This document shows positions 50,275 to 59,311 of a DNA stretch of 64,000 bases, piece by piece; position 1 is the first letter of the stretch, and each line of letters begins with the position of its first letter. This DNA comes from JANNBN01 sp031430595. Its GTDB lineage: Bacteria; Actinomycetota; Acidimicrobiia; Acidimicrobiales; JANYDT01. A program made the translations under genes and the position numbers. A model generated the notes under the pieces. That model did no database searches. It saw only the letters and a list, made by a program, of their open reading frames with translations, and had not been told where the DNA came from. The DNA lies in the NCBI GenBank assembly GCA_031430595.1, contig JANPBU010000030.1:1-64000 (forward strand), given 5' to 3'.

Positions 50275-51537
50275 ATGGGAACCCCAATGACGATGCCTGA
50301 GGTCGGAACCACCCCCGAATCAGTGCTCAAACAACTCGAAGCGGTTCGCAAGCACGACGTCAAATGGCAAGAGGGCCGGTCATTTTCGTTGGCGTACAGC
50401 GCGGGTGATGAGGCGGTTGGCCTAGCGAAAGAGGCCTACGCGAAGTTCTCTTCAGAGAACATGCTGAACCTCGATGCCTTCCCGAGCTTGCGGCAATTGC
50501 AAACAGACGTTTTGTCCATCGTGTCTGGGCTACTCGGTGGCGACGACCAAACCGTCGGGGTGTTTACCTCAGGCGGCACCGAAAGCATTTTGACTGCGGT
50601 GCACGGGGCCAAGAACTGGGGTTTGGACAAAGGAAAAACGCAGCCGACTCTGGTGCTTCCATCAACCGCCCACGCTGCGTTTTCAAAAGCCTGCGCATAC
50701 TTCGACGTGACGCCAATCAGGGTTCCGGTCGGCACTGACTACCGAGCCGATGTCCAAGCCCTCGACGCTGCAATCACCGATCAAACAATCATGGTCGTTG
50801 GCTCGGCACCCGCGTATCCGCAAGGCATCATCGACCCGATCGGTGAAATCAGCAACATCGCACTCGCCCACGGCATCCTGTTTCATGTTGACGCCTGTAT
50901 GGGCTTTACGCTGCCATGGCTCGAACAACTCGGTGAGCTTGATCAGGTATGGAACTTCGCCGCACCGGGCGTCACTTCAATGAGTTGCGACCTACACAAA
51001 TTTGGTTACGCAGCCAAGGGTTCGAGTGTGTTGCTGCATCGCAACAAAGCGCTCAGAAAACATCAGTTCTTCACAACCAACGACTGGCTCGGCGGCATGT
51101 ACGGCTCACCCGCACTGCTCGGAACCCGCTCTGGTGGTGGTCTCGCTTCAACATGGGCCATGCTTCATCACTTTGGGGCGGAGGGCTATCGACGGATCAC
51201 TGCCGATGCGCTGAGCGCCCGTCGACGCATTCAAGCCGGTATCGAATCAATAGGTGGGCTTACTATCCGGGGTGCCCCGCAAGCCACACTCGTGGCATTT
51301 GGCGCAACTGATCCAACCGCACTCGATATCTACGCCGTAGGCGACATGCTTTGGAAACGTCACGGTTGGTACGTTGATCGCCAAACCCCTCCCGATTCGT
51401 TGCACTGTACGGTCAATGCAGTGCACCGCAATACTGCGAACGAATTCGTGAGCGACCTTCGCGCAATTGTCGCTGAACTCACCAACGATGCAACCGTTGA
51501 AGGTGATCGCACGCGTGCATACGGAACTATAGAGTAA
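50275..51537 (+). CDS. PLP-dependent lyase/decarboxylase (sphingosine-phosphate-lyase-like)
   Basis: The 420-residue product matches the group II decarboxylase fold: LDAFPSLRQLQTDVLSIVSG, VFTSGGTESILTAVHGAKNW, HVDACMGFTLPWLEQLGE and the PLP lysine Lys242 in SCDLHKFGYAAKGSS. Similarity is to sphingosine-1-phosphate lyase-type enzymes, which cleave phosphorylated long-chain bases. In bacteria the natural substrate is usually unknown. The ATG at 50275 has two more in-frame ATGs close behind it. Confidence 0.85.
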   Translation: MGTPMTMPEVGTTPESVLKQLEAVRKHDVKWQEGRSFSLAYSAGDEAVGLAKEAYAKFSSENMLNLDAFPSLRQLQTDVLSIVSGLLGGDDQTVGVFTSGGTESILTAVHGAKNWGLDKGKTQPTLVLPSTAHAAFSKACAYFDVTPIRVPVGTDYRADVQALDAAITDQTIMVVGSAPAYPQGIIDPIGEISNIALAHGILFHVDACMGFTLPWLEQLGELDQVWNFAAPGVTSMSCDLHKFGYAAKGSSVLLHRNKALRKHQFFTTNDWLGGMYGSPALLGTRSGGGLASTWAMLHHFGAEGYRRITADALSARRRIQAGIESIGGLTIRGAPQATLVAFGATDPTALDIYAVGDMLWKRHGWYVDRQTPPDSLHCTVNAVHRNTANEFVSDLRAIVAELTNDATVEGDRTRAYGTIE

Positions 51538-51554
51538 GCAACCCGTCAAGTCGT

Positions 51555-52841
51555 CTAGTTCGCAAGCATCTTCGCAACTGAGCCTTCGAAACTGGTCGCC
51601 CACAGTTCACCGCTGGCATCTTCCCCGAACGCAGTGATGTAGCTGAGTTTGGCCCCAAGGGTATAGGGCTGATACTTCTTCCCCGGCTTAAGCGCCATTA
51701 TTTGCCCGCTGCACACATCGCTGAATACGTACCAGCCAACAAGTTTCGGGATAGCTTTGCCGCGGTATGCGAAACCGCCAACAACTGCGCATCGACCGTT
51801 GGTATGCGAATAGTCGTATACCGGGTCCACCGACTTTGGTGGCCGTGGGCCCTTAAACGTGATGCTGCCCTCACGATTTCGCCACCCGAAATTCTGGCCA
51901 GACGTACCGGCAGGAATACGGTTAATTTCTTCCTGGGTAGCCTGGCCAACATCGGGCACCCAAATGTCGCCGGTTTGGCGATCGATACTGATCCTCCATG
52001 GGTTACGCAGCCCGTACGCAAAGATTTCTGGAAGTGCCTTTGCCCGATTGCTGCCAAGGGCTCGGGTGTCTTTGGCAAACGGATTACTGGCCGGAATGCT
52101 GTACGGCAAACCGGTCTTCGTGTCGGGGTCTGGGATGATTCGAAGAACCTTCCCGAGAAGAACATCAGTACGCTGACCATTATTTTGTGGGTCTCCAGCA
52201 CCGCCGCCGTCACCGATTCCGATAAGCAATGCACCACTACGATCAAACACGATGGTGCCAGCATTGTGCTCGTTAAAGGGTTTCGGAACTCTCAACAACA
52301 CCCGCTCTGAGGCCGGGTCGAACGTTTTGCCATCGAACGCGAATTCACTTACCACAACCGACCCTTTCAGATCGGTGTAGTCAATGAACGCGCGCTTATC
52401 ATCAGTTGGGTGGAATGCCAGACCAAGCATGCCCTGCTCGTTCTTGCTTGACGTTCGGCTCACCTGATCGAGCAATGGGGTGAGATCGAGCACCCCTTTT
52501 CGAATCGCGCGAATGCGACCTGGCTTTTCGATGACGTAGATCGTTTCGTCACCTGGCCGCTGGATTACAGCAAGCGGGTTTTCGACCTGGGCTACCAAAC
52601 CGAGTTTCACCGAGAATGGTGCAGCAGCAATCTTCGCGATGTCGGTTCCGGCTTCGGGCGCCGAGCGCCCCTTACCTTCCGGAACGGTTTGAGGCACGGT
52701 CGTCGGGGCGCCTGGGTCAGGTGCCTGGGCCGAAACCCCGACCGGGAAAGCGAGGGAGGAACACACCAACGCTGAGCTGACCAGCAGGCCGATTTGGATG
52801 CGTCGCGTTGGTTTCAACTGAAGGGGGAGTGATTCGAACAC
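51555..52841 (-). CDS. Secreted PQQ-dependent sugar dehydrogenase-like protein (GSDH family)
   Basis: The product is a signal peptide (IQIGLLVSSALVCSSLAFPV) followed by a six-bladed beta-propeller of the glucose/sorbosone dehydrogenase family: YVIEKPGRIRAIRKG, EQGMLGLAFHPTDDKRAFID, LLIGIGDGGGAGDPQNNGQR, GLRNPWRISIDRQTGDIWVP and DVGQATQEEINRIPAG. It likely oxidises sugars outside the membrane with PQQ. The frame is open to 52898, overlapping the GGDEF gene; the GTG at 52841 gives a normal signal peptide. Confidence 0.8.
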   Translation of the reverse strand: MFESLPLQLKPTRRIQIGLLVSSALVCSSLAFPVGVSAQAPDPGAPTTVPQTVPEGKGRSAPEAGTDIAKIAAAPFSVKLGLVAQVENPLAVIQRPGDETIYVIEKPGRIRAIRKGVLDLTPLLDQVSRTSSKNEQGMLGLAFHPTDDKRAFIDYTDLKGSVVVSEFAFDGKTFDPASERVLLRVPKPFNEHNAGTIVFDRSGALLIGIGDGGGAGDPQNNGQRTDVLLGKVLRIIPDPDTKTGLPYSIPASNPFAKDTRALGSNRAKALPEIFAYGLRNPWRISIDRQTGDIWVPDVGQATQEEINRIPAGTSGQNFGWRNREGSITFKGPRPPKSVDPVYDYSHTNGRCAVVGGFAYRGKAIPKLVGWYVFSDVCSGQIMALKPGKKYQPYTLGAKLSYITAFGEDASGELWATSFEGSVAKMLAN

Positions 52842-52887
52842 GCATCGACGGTAGTCGCCGGGTGAACGCAAATGGTGCCGTGCTGCC

Positions 52888-55317
52888 CTAAACGGCACGC
52901 AAACCGACTGCTCGTTGGTACATCAAACGGCCGTCGACGAACCGGGCAGCCAGTGTTTCGGGGCTTTCTGCCGGGTGAATGACGTGACCCTGAATCGAAG
53001 TGCACCCAAGTCGGCGTAACGCCTGGGTTTGCTCGACCCGCTCTACGCCAACGGCCGTAGTGGTGGCTCCAAGCGACTGAGCGACCTGCATTGCCAGTTT
53101 CACGATTTCTTCGTCGACGCTTGAATCTGTTGCGCCCAGGTCAGCAACGAGCGACGAATCAAGTTTTATTTGATGCACCGGAATTCGTCGGAGGGTTCGA
53201 AGCGACGCAGCACCCGTGCCGAAACGGTCGATGGCTACCTTGGTACCCGCTCGACTTAACGCTTCAAGCTGTTGTACTTCGGCCGAAGACAAATCTGAAA
53301 TCGCTGGTTCGTTCAGTTCCAACGTAAGCATGACCGGTGCGATGTCGTTAGCAGCCAACGTGTTGAGTACCGACTCGGTGAACCCAGCCCGGGCAAATCG
53401 ACCAGACGCAAGGTTCATCGACAAACCAAGTCGAATGTGATGCTGTTCCGTCCACGCGGCGAGCTGGCGACAAGCTTGGGCCAACACCCAGTCATCAATG
53501 GTGTGGAGAAGATCTGCTTCGGTCGCTACATCAAGGAAGAGTTCTGCACTCAACATGCCAAGATCGTGATGATTCCATCGTACGAGAGCCTCAACACCCT
53601 CGGCTTCACCGGTTGAAAGGTCAACAATCGGGTGATAGTGCACTCGAAGGTCGCCCGCTGCGAAGGCGGCACGAAGGGTTCCGGCGGTAACCAAATCGGG
53701 AAGAAACGTCATGGCACTGCCGGTGTCTGAGCGGTCGGGTCCGGTGACGGTTCCGGCCTGCCCGTGGAATACCTGCCAACGCCCGCGCCCCGCCCGTTTT
53801 GCTTGGTACAGCGCGGTGTCGGCCTGACGAATCATTTCCTCCTGACCAACAGTGCCGTTCGTCGAAACGCTGATTCCGACGCCGGTACTAATCCGAATCT
53901 CTTGTCCGTCCGAGTCGATTGGCGTTTCGATCGCAGCAATGATTCGCTGCGCGGTAGCGGTCGCCTCGCCGATGTTTGCCAAATCAGGCATAAGCACTGC
54001 GAACTCATCGCCACCGATTCGAGCCACAACGTCTTCCCGGCGGGTCACCTTATTGAGACGTTCTGAAATCGTGACGATTGCCCGGTCTCCGGCACCGTGG
54101 CCGAGGGTGTCGTTAATGCTCTTAAACCCGGTGAGATCGAGGTACAGCACACCCATCATGCCGGGGTGACGGACAAGACGTGCCACGCTTCGTTCGGCGT
54201 ATTCGCTGAAGGTGAGGCGGTTGGCAAGGTTGGTGAGCGGATCAGATCGGGCCTGATGATTCAGTTCAGCTTCAGCTCGCTTCATCGTCGTAATGTCAGT
54301 TGCCATTCCTTCAATGCCGATAATTCTGTCGCCGTCGATAATGGCGGCAATCCGAACCAGCTGCCAAACAACCGAACCATCTCGGGTAACCGTTCGAAGG
54401 GTGATCGGGGCTTTGAACGGCTCGTGGGTTTCACCGAGACCCACCATCAGGTGGCGATCCTCGGGGTGAATGATTCGTCGGGCCAGCCCGGTGTCGGCGA
54501 GAAATTCGGCCGCGGTGTAGCCAAGTACGTCAAAGACTCCGGCGCTCACGTACTCGGTGCCTGACCCGAATCGGTGCCGAAACACAATGTCGCCGGCTAC
54601 CGGGGCTAGGCGGTTAAACAAGTCTTCGCTGATCGCGACCCCGGCATCACGACGAATTGGCGTCGATTGCGCGCTCGTCAATTCATCTTTCACGTCACGT
54701 GAAATGAAGGTTGATTCGATTCGTTCAGCGATGCTGTCAAGGATCGTTCGATCATCGGCGGAAAACATGGCGCGGGGCGAATCTCTGACCACCGAGATCA
54801 CCGCAACGATGCGGTTGCGATGCCAGATAGGCACGACCCGGGCGAACGTACGGGCGTCGGGTGAGCGTGAGGTGGAAAAGCCACTGTCTGAAACAATTCC
54901 AACTTCTATCGGTTGGCGAACAGTCAACAGGTCAGAAAGATGCCCAGTGATTGGTATCCAGTTTGTTTCGGTCGGCAGGCCGCGTTCCCACGGTGAGGGT
55001 TGTCCTGACGGAATTCGCATTTGGGCACCGTCACGCGATATTTGCCACATGGCACAACGGTCGCCAACTCGGTCGGTCAGGGCAGTTTCGACCAGGTGAA
55101 ACAGCTCACTCACCTTAACGTCGGCCGACCCGAACGCTCGAAGACCAGCGGTCAGGAATGCCAACGCTTCGAGGGTCTGCGACGATTCGAACTTGCCGTC
55201 ATTGCCCTGCACTTCTGCGCCGATGACAGCTTCGGTCGAGCCGCGTGGGCGTCCGGGGACGTCGACCAGCGGCGCATTGAGCGCTTGGGGCTGATCGTCG
55301 TCGGACATAGGGCTCAC
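52888..55317 (-). CDS. GAF-PAS-GGDEF-EAL protein with degenerate EAL domain
   Basis: The 809-residue product has a GAF-like sensor (about 40-210) and a PAS domain with a PAC end (about 235-355, DRIIGIEGMATDITTMKRAE). The GGDEF domain is intact at 435-439 (RIGGDEFAVLM), with an inhibitory I-site R426-x-x-D429. The EAL domain (about 560-795) keeps Glu576 of EAL, but the usual DDFG is D697-R698-F-G and the usual AEGVE is A-V756-G-V-E. The lost Asp and Glu correspond to metal and general-base residues of active phosphodiesterases. It is therefore probably a cyclase with a c-di-GMP-sensing, inactive EAL. Confidence 0.9.
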   Translation of the reverse strand: MSPMSDDDQPQALNAPLVDVPGRPRGSTEAVIGAEVQGNDGKFESSQTLEALAFLTAGLRAFGSADVKVSELFHLVETALTDRVGDRCAMWQISRDGAQMRIPSGQPSPWERGLPTETNWIPITGHLSDLLTVRQPIEVGIVSDSGFSTSRSPDARTFARVVPIWHRNRIVAVISVVRDSPRAMFSADDRTILDSIAERIESTFISRDVKDELTSAQSTPIRRDAGVAISEDLFNRLAPVAGDIVFRHRFGSGTEYVSAGVFDVLGYTAAEFLADTGLARRIIHPEDRHLMVGLGETHEPFKAPITLRTVTRDGSVVWQLVRIAAIIDGDRIIGIEGMATDITTMKRAEAELNHQARSDPLTNLANRLTFSEYAERSVARLVRHPGMMGVLYLDLTGFKSINDTLGHGAGDRAIVTISERLNKVTRREDVVARIGGDEFAVLMPDLANIGEATATAQRIIAAIETPIDSDGQEIRISTGVGISVSTNGTVGQEEMIRQADTALYQAKRAGRGRWQVFHGQAGTVTGPDRSDTGSAMTFLPDLVTAGTLRAAFAAGDLRVHYHPIVDLSTGEAEGVEALVRWNHHDLGMLSAELFLDVATEADLLHTIDDWVLAQACRQLAAWTEQHHIRLGLSMNLASGRFARAGFTESVLNTLAANDIAPVMLTLELNEPAISDLSSAEVQQLEALSRAGTKVAIDRFGTGAASLRTLRRIPVHQIKLDSSLVADLGATDSSVDEEIVKLAMQVAQSLGATTTAVGVERVEQTQALRRLGCTSIQGHVIHPAESPETLAARFVDGRLMYQRAVGLRAV

Positions 55318-55496
55318 TTCTCAGCGTCTCGCCAGGTCCTTTCAGTCCGACGAGCTGTCGGTGAATCCCTGTTCACAAACAGAATAGAGCCTCATCGAAC
55401 AAATATCACGCACAGTGGCGGATTTTTCCGAGATTCTTTGATGTTTGTCGAATCGAATGTCGAACTGAACGTCGAAATTGGCTGTGAAAATTGAGT

Positions 55497-55556
55497 TTGG
55501 CTGCGAATTCGTATTCGATTGACAACCAAACTGCGAATTCGCAACCAACATTGGTT
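55497..55556. repeat. Nested inverted repeats downstream of the Rpf-like gene
   Basis: TTGGCTGCGAATTCG (55497-55511) and CGAATTCGCAACCAA (55534-55548) are inverted with one mismatch. CTGCGAATTCG also occurs as a direct repeat 30 nt apart (55501 and 55531). AACCAA-CA-TTGGTT (55543-55556) is a further perfect inverted repeat. No T-run follows, so this is more like a binding or structural site than a standard terminator. The rest of the gap up to 55317 holds no gene. Confidence 0.6.
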
Positions 55557-55564
55557 GGACAGGA

Positions 55565-56281
55565 CTACCTCAAGCCGAGTTTGCGGGTACACGCTGGCCA
55601 TTGGCCCCAACCCGACTTGGCTTGCAAACGCTTAGCCGCTTCGTCTTGAACTGCCGGGGCGGCACGATGTGGGCTACCGCTGTACCCGAGCTTTTTCCAG
55701 GTTCCTAGGGCGAATTGGTACGCGCCGTAGTAACCGTTTCCGGTGTTTATTGCGTAATTGTTGTTTGATTCGCATTTTCGCAAAGCCGCCCAGATCGCTT
55801 CCGGAAACAAATCGGGGACCGAGCCGGCTGGCATCACCGTTGTAATGGTCGCATCGAAACCGGTTGCACTTTTGCTTTCGGTCGGGGTGCTTTCAGGTGG
55901 GTTCGGCTCAGGTGGGGTTGCCCCTGCCGCCACGACACCAGTTGAAACCAACGTTGTAGGTGTCGAAGTTGATGGCTTCTTCTTGGGCTTCTTAACTTTG
56001 GTGGTGGTGACCCGGGAAGGATTCGTGTCGCCCGGCACCGAAATCTGAAGCAACGTCGTTGATGGGCCGCTGGCGGAACGAGTGGTGGTGGTCGCACCGA
56101 TTTGGTCGGTGTCGACAATCGTGCCGGGCCAGGTCGAAGACACAACCGTGGTTGGCACCTGAGTTAAGGAAATGGCCTCAGCTCGCAAAGAATTTGAGGC
56201 GATGCCAACCATGAGCAAAACAGGAAGCCCGAGGGACAAAGCGACACGTGGGTATCGCATGGTTTTTGGCGAAAGAATCAT
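55565..56281 (-). CDS. Resuscitation-promoting-factor-like transglycosylase, secreted
   Basis: The 238-residue product has a signal peptide (VALSLGLPVLLMVGIASNSL), a Ser/Thr/Pro/Lys-rich wall-spanning linker, and a C-terminal Rpf-type lysozyme-like domain. That domain runs WAALRKCESNNNYAINTGNG, YYGAYQFALGTWKKLGYSG, then GWGQWPACTRKLG, with the catalytic Glu next to the first Cys and the paired Cys near the end. Such proteins cut peptidoglycan and promote regrowth of dormant actinobacteria. The ATG at 56281 has GGAGG upstream; a second ATG lies at 56260. Confidence 0.87.
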   Translation of the reverse strand: MILSPKTMRYPRVALSLGLPVLLMVGIASNSLRAEAISLTQVPTTVVSSTWPGTIVDTDQIGATTTTRSASGPSTTLLQISVPGDTNPSRVTTTKVKKPKKKPSTSTPTTLVSTGVVAAGATPPEPNPPESTPTESKSATGFDATITTVMPAGSVPDLFPEAIWAALRKCESNNNYAINTGNGYYGAYQFALGTWKKLGYSGSPHRAAPAVQDEAAKRLQAKSGWGQWPACTRKLGLR

Positions 56282-56441
56282 GCGGAGTATGCCCTCCGGT
56301 TGGTCGCGTCATCGTCTTAAGAAGCGAACTGAAGATAAAACGTTACAGCGATCCTGTTGCCAACGAATCCGAGCGACACGAAATCGCATTGAGGGGGCCT
56401 TCACGGACAACGATGTCACTGATATGGTTCCGTCTTGCAAG

Positions 56442-56459
56442 GGTGGCAGACGGGCCACC
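56442..56459 (+). promoter_or_regulatory. Inverted repeat in the Rpf/mscL divergent gap
   Basis: GGTGGC (56442-56447) and GCCACC (56454-56459) form a perfect inverted repeat with a 6-nt spacer. It lies about 50 nt before mscL, next to a poor -10-like TATGTA. It may be an operator or part of the mscL leader. Otherwise the divergent gap 56282-56511 shows no gene. Confidence 0.3.
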
Positions 56460-56511
56460 TATGTAACCGTCCAGCCACACTTCGCTGTCCAACCACACAG
56501 AGGTCCTCCAC

Positions 56512-56895
56512 ATGCTTCAAGAATTCAAAGAATTTATTAACAAGGGCAATCTTGTTGACCTTGCCGTTGCTTTCGTCTTGGGTGGCGCGTTTGCCGCCCT
56601 CGTGAACTCGTTCATTAACAACATCGTCATGGGCATCATTGCCTCGATTGCTGGCAAGCCAAACTTTGACGCAGTTGCTCAATTCGGTACCGCCAAGCCC
56701 AACGCTGATGGTGTGCTCGAGAAGCCAATCCGTATCGGTTCGTTCATCACCACGCTTGTTAACTTTTTGATACTTGCTTTGGTGATCTTCCTGATCGTCA
56801 AGGCCTATAACAAGGCAAAGAAGAATGCTCCGGCTGCGGCTCCTTCGTCAACCGACGCATTGTTGATGGAAATCCGCGACGGTCTCAAGCGCTAA
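56512..56895 (+). CDS. mscL: Large-conductance mechanosensitive channel
   Basis: The 127-residue product has the MscL N-terminal helix MLQEFKEFINKGNLVDLAVA and the first membrane helix VAFVLGGAFAALVNSFINNI, which forms the pore. The second helix is ITTLVNFLILALVIFLIVKA, and the C-terminal bundle ends STDALLMEIRDGLKR. It opens on membrane tension and releases solutes in hypo-osmotic shock. AGAGG sits before the ATG. Confidence 0.95.
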   Translation: MLQEFKEFINKGNLVDLAVAFVLGGAFAALVNSFINNIVMGIIASIAGKPNFDAVAQFGTAKPNADGVLEKPIRIGSFITTLVNFLILALVIFLIVKAYNKAKKNAPAAAPSSTDALLMEIRDGLKR

Positions 56896-56939
56896 CTCGC
56901 CGGTAATATGCGCGCCTAGAGTGCGTGCTCACGAAAGCG

Positions 56940-58277
56940 TTACTCAACACCCTGGCTGCGGCTGGGGTGTTGTCGCGTCTGGGCAGATATTCGGTTTTCC
57001 CGCTTGGCTTCGTACATCGCGTGATCAGCTGAACTCAATAGGGCTGACCCGCTCGTCGCACCACCTTCCCCATGCGAGAGGCCAATACTGACGTCGATAG
57101 TCAACGAGGCATAGCCCTGAGGATCTGGGATTTCGATCGAACAGATCGCCACACGAATCAGATCGCCAAGTACACGTGTAGCAACATCATCGAGAGGCAC
57201 AATGACGCAAAACTCGTCGCCACCCACCCGCGCCGCAAATGCAGCGTTGGGAAGAACTTTCGAAATTGCTCGGCCAACTTCAACGAGAAGCTGGTCGCCG
57301 GCGTCGTGACCGAATTGATCGTTGACCGCTTTGAATCCGTCAAGGTCGCAGAACAAAAGTGAAACTGGTCCCGGTTGCTGCACCAAGTCAGCAAGGTGGC
57401 GCATCATTGCGGCGCGGTTTCCTAAGCCGGTGAGATCGTCAGTGAGCGCCAGGCGACGAAGGTCTTCTTGGGCCCGCCGTCGTTCGTCGATATCGCGAAT
57501 CTGCGCGACGACACCACGAACGCTCGGGTCATGCAGCAGATTCATGGTCGTGGTTTCGACCCAGAGCCATCGACCATCCGCTCGCCGTAGGCGCATCTCG
57601 CACCGTACCGACGACCCCTGCACGCGAAGGCTTTCCTTCGTCGTTCCTTTCCAGATGTCGATATCTTGAGGGTGAACCAAGCCCGCTGGAGGAATTTCGG
57701 CGAACTCCTCGGCGCTGTATCCAAGCAGAGCAAGCAGGCTGGGAGACGAAAAGATCCGCTTCCCGGAGGGGTCAAAAATAGTGGTTCCATCTGACGACAT
57801 TGTCTCAAGAGAACGGTAAATAAAGTCTGTTGACGCCGCCACCCGGTTAGCCATCGATGCACCGTTGCGTAGGTGTATGGCAACAACGATTCCGCCCACT
57901 GTCGGATCATCAATTCGGTTGGCACTCATGAGGTCGACAGGGCACCAGGTGCCGGTTGCATCAACCACTCTTGACTCGATGGTCCAACTGAAGCTGGTGG
58001 GGTCGCCGTCTGGTCGGGTGAGTTCGGACGCGAGCACGTGATGGTCAACCGGGTCAAGAAAGTCGAAAGCGGAGTGCCCGATGAGATCTGTCGGTCGGTA
58101 TCCAAGACCCTGGTAGACGGACTGCTCAATATCCAACATGATTCCATCGGCAGAAACAACGGCGACAATATGAGGCGCCAGGGCTATCGCAGCGCGAGCA
58201 CGTACGATTCGTCGGTCGCGAAACGCAACGGGAACAAACGGTGCCAAATCTGGGGGGAACGCGATTTGGGGGAGCAC
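56940..58277 (-). CDS. PAS-PAS-GGDEF diguanylate cyclase
   Basis: The 445-residue product has two PAS domains (about 20-135 and 150-270, the second ending GVVAQIRDIDERRRAQEDLR) and a GGDEF domain at 352-356 (ARVGGDEFCVIVPL) with normal LALTDDLTGLGNRAAMM and FCDLDGFKAVNDQFGHDAGD motifs. It should make c-di-GMP. The I-site RxxD position holds Asn-Ala-Ala-Phe, so product inhibition is probably lost. Start GTG at 58277. No membrane segment is visible. Confidence 0.9.
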   Translation of the reverse strand: MLPQIAFPPDLAPFVPVAFRDRRIVRARAAIALAPHIVAVVSADGIMLDIEQSVYQGLGYRPTDLIGHSAFDFLDPVDHHVLASELTRPDGDPTSFSWTIESRVVDATGTWCPVDLMSANRIDDPTVGGIVVAIHLRNGASMANRVAASTDFIYRSLETMSSDGTTIFDPSGKRIFSSPSLLALLGYSAEEFAEIPPAGLVHPQDIDIWKGTTKESLRVQGSSVRCEMRLRRADGRWLWVETTTMNLLHDPSVRGVVAQIRDIDERRRAQEDLRRLALTDDLTGLGNRAAMMRHLADLVQQPGPVSLLFCDLDGFKAVNDQFGHDAGDQLLVEVGRAISKVLPNAAFAARVGGDEFCVIVPLDDVATRVLGDLIRVAICSIEIPDPQGYASLTIDVSIGLSHGEGGATSGSALLSSADHAMYEAKRENRISAQTRQHPSRSQGVE

Positions 58278-58327
58278 CCACTCATCTTCGGCGAATGTTT
58301 CTTCAACCTAAAGGGGCAGTCAACCTA

Positions 58328-58363
58328 AAGGGCCAGCCTTTTCTCAAGGGCCAGCCTTTTCTC
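58328..58363 (+). repeat. 18-bp tandem repeat between the MpaB-like and GGDEF genes
   Basis: AAGGGCCAGCCTTTTCTC occurs twice in a row (58328-58345, 58346-58363). Flanking AAGGGCCAGTC and AAGGGGCAGTC units on both sides (58311-58390) look like diverged copies. The tract covers the promoter side of the GGDEF gene and runs into the last codons of the MpaB-like gene. Confidence 0.75.
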
Positions 58364-58372
58364 AAGGGCCAG

Positions 58373-59218
58373 TCAATCGGAAGGGGCAGTCATGGCCCAC
58401 CCGATGGTTCGGTTGAGTACCGTCACCGTTGGTCGAACCGCCAGTCGGTCGGTAACCGGAAGTATGGGGAGCCGTAAGGCCAAACGAACCCAGGCGGGCA
58501 GCGAACCAACGGCAGCGGCAAACAGCAACAAATACGGTGGGCGGGTCGCCGCCGACAACTTGACTGTCATGAGATATCGGGCCGCGTCACGAGCTTCTGG
58601 GGTCGATTTCAACGTTCCGTTGTTCCGCAGGTCCAAGATGTACTGCTTGAGCTCAGCCACCGACGTCGGAGCCGGATCTGCGCCGAGTAGGGCTGCCAAG
58701 GTCGCCTGTTCGGCCACGTAACGGTCGGCTTCCTTCGGGGAAAGTGACGTTGCCCCGAATCGTTTGAAGGCAGTGAGGAACGAATCAGTCAAAGCGACGT
58801 GAATCCACAGCAGTAGGTCGGGGTCATTGGCTGAATATGACTGTCCGTCGTTTGTGGTGCCATGAACGGGTCGGTGAGCGCGGGTGACACCCCGAATGGC
58901 ACCCATCGCTTCAGCAGTTGAACCGAACGTGACGGTGCCAACGTACGAGGCGGTGCGCCAGAGCCGCCCAGTTGGATCGCTTTTGTAGGCTGAATGCTGG
59001 GCAACCCCGGCCATGGCGCGTGGGTGCATGGTTTGCAACAACAGCGCACGAACGCCACCAAGAAGCATCGACGAGTCTTGGTGGACCCGCCAGGTCACCG
59101 AGTCGGCTCCGAACAGACCCTCGTCATCGGTGCGGGGCTGCGATAAATCTCGGACCGAAACCTGATCGCCAACCAGTGTTGAGCGAATCGTGGACTGTAG
59201 ACGCCGCCGAACCGCCAT
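58373..59218 (-). CDS. MpaB-type (DUF2236) oxygenase-like protein
   Basis: The roughly 281-residue product matches the DUF2236 family, which includes the latex-clearing and MpaB-like haem proteins. Patterns are WRVHQDSSMLLGGVRALLLQ, MHPRAMAGVAQHSAYKSDP, RTASYVGTVTFGSTAEA, HRPVHGTTNDGQSYSANDPD and LLLWIHVALTDSFL. Histidines fit haem or iron binding. The frame is open to 59443 but would overlap the divergent pdxH. The ATG at 59218 is chosen; a GTG at 59254 is an alternative. Confidence 0.75.
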   Translation of the reverse strand: MAVRRRLQSTIRSTLVGDQVSVRDLSQPRTDDEGLFGADSVTWRVHQDSSMLLGGVRALLLQTMHPRAMAGVAQHSAYKSDPTGRLWRTASYVGTVTFGSTAEAMGAIRGVTRAHRPVHGTTNDGQSYSANDPDLLLWIHVALTDSFLTAFKRFGATSLSPKEADRYVAEQATLAALLGADPAPTSVAELKQYILDLRNNGTLKSTPEARDAARYLMTVKLSAATRPPYLLLFAAAVGSLPAWVRLALRLPILPVTDRLAVRPTVTVLNRTIGWAMTAPSD

Positions 59219-59311
59219 AACCGGATCGACAGATGAGTACGCAGCAGGTGTCACATCTAAAGGGTAGATCTGATTCCGACGTAACCCCCTGATCGAGGCG
59301 ATACTTACAAC

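Noticed and set aside
56282..56511. c-di-AMP riboswitch upstream of the Rpf-like gene, as found before some rpf genes
   Set aside because: I looked for the conserved ydaO-type core on the minus strand and did not see it.
58305..58395. Possible CRISPR array
   Set aside because: The repeats are contiguous 18-mers without unique spacers, few in number, and there are no cas genes in the window.
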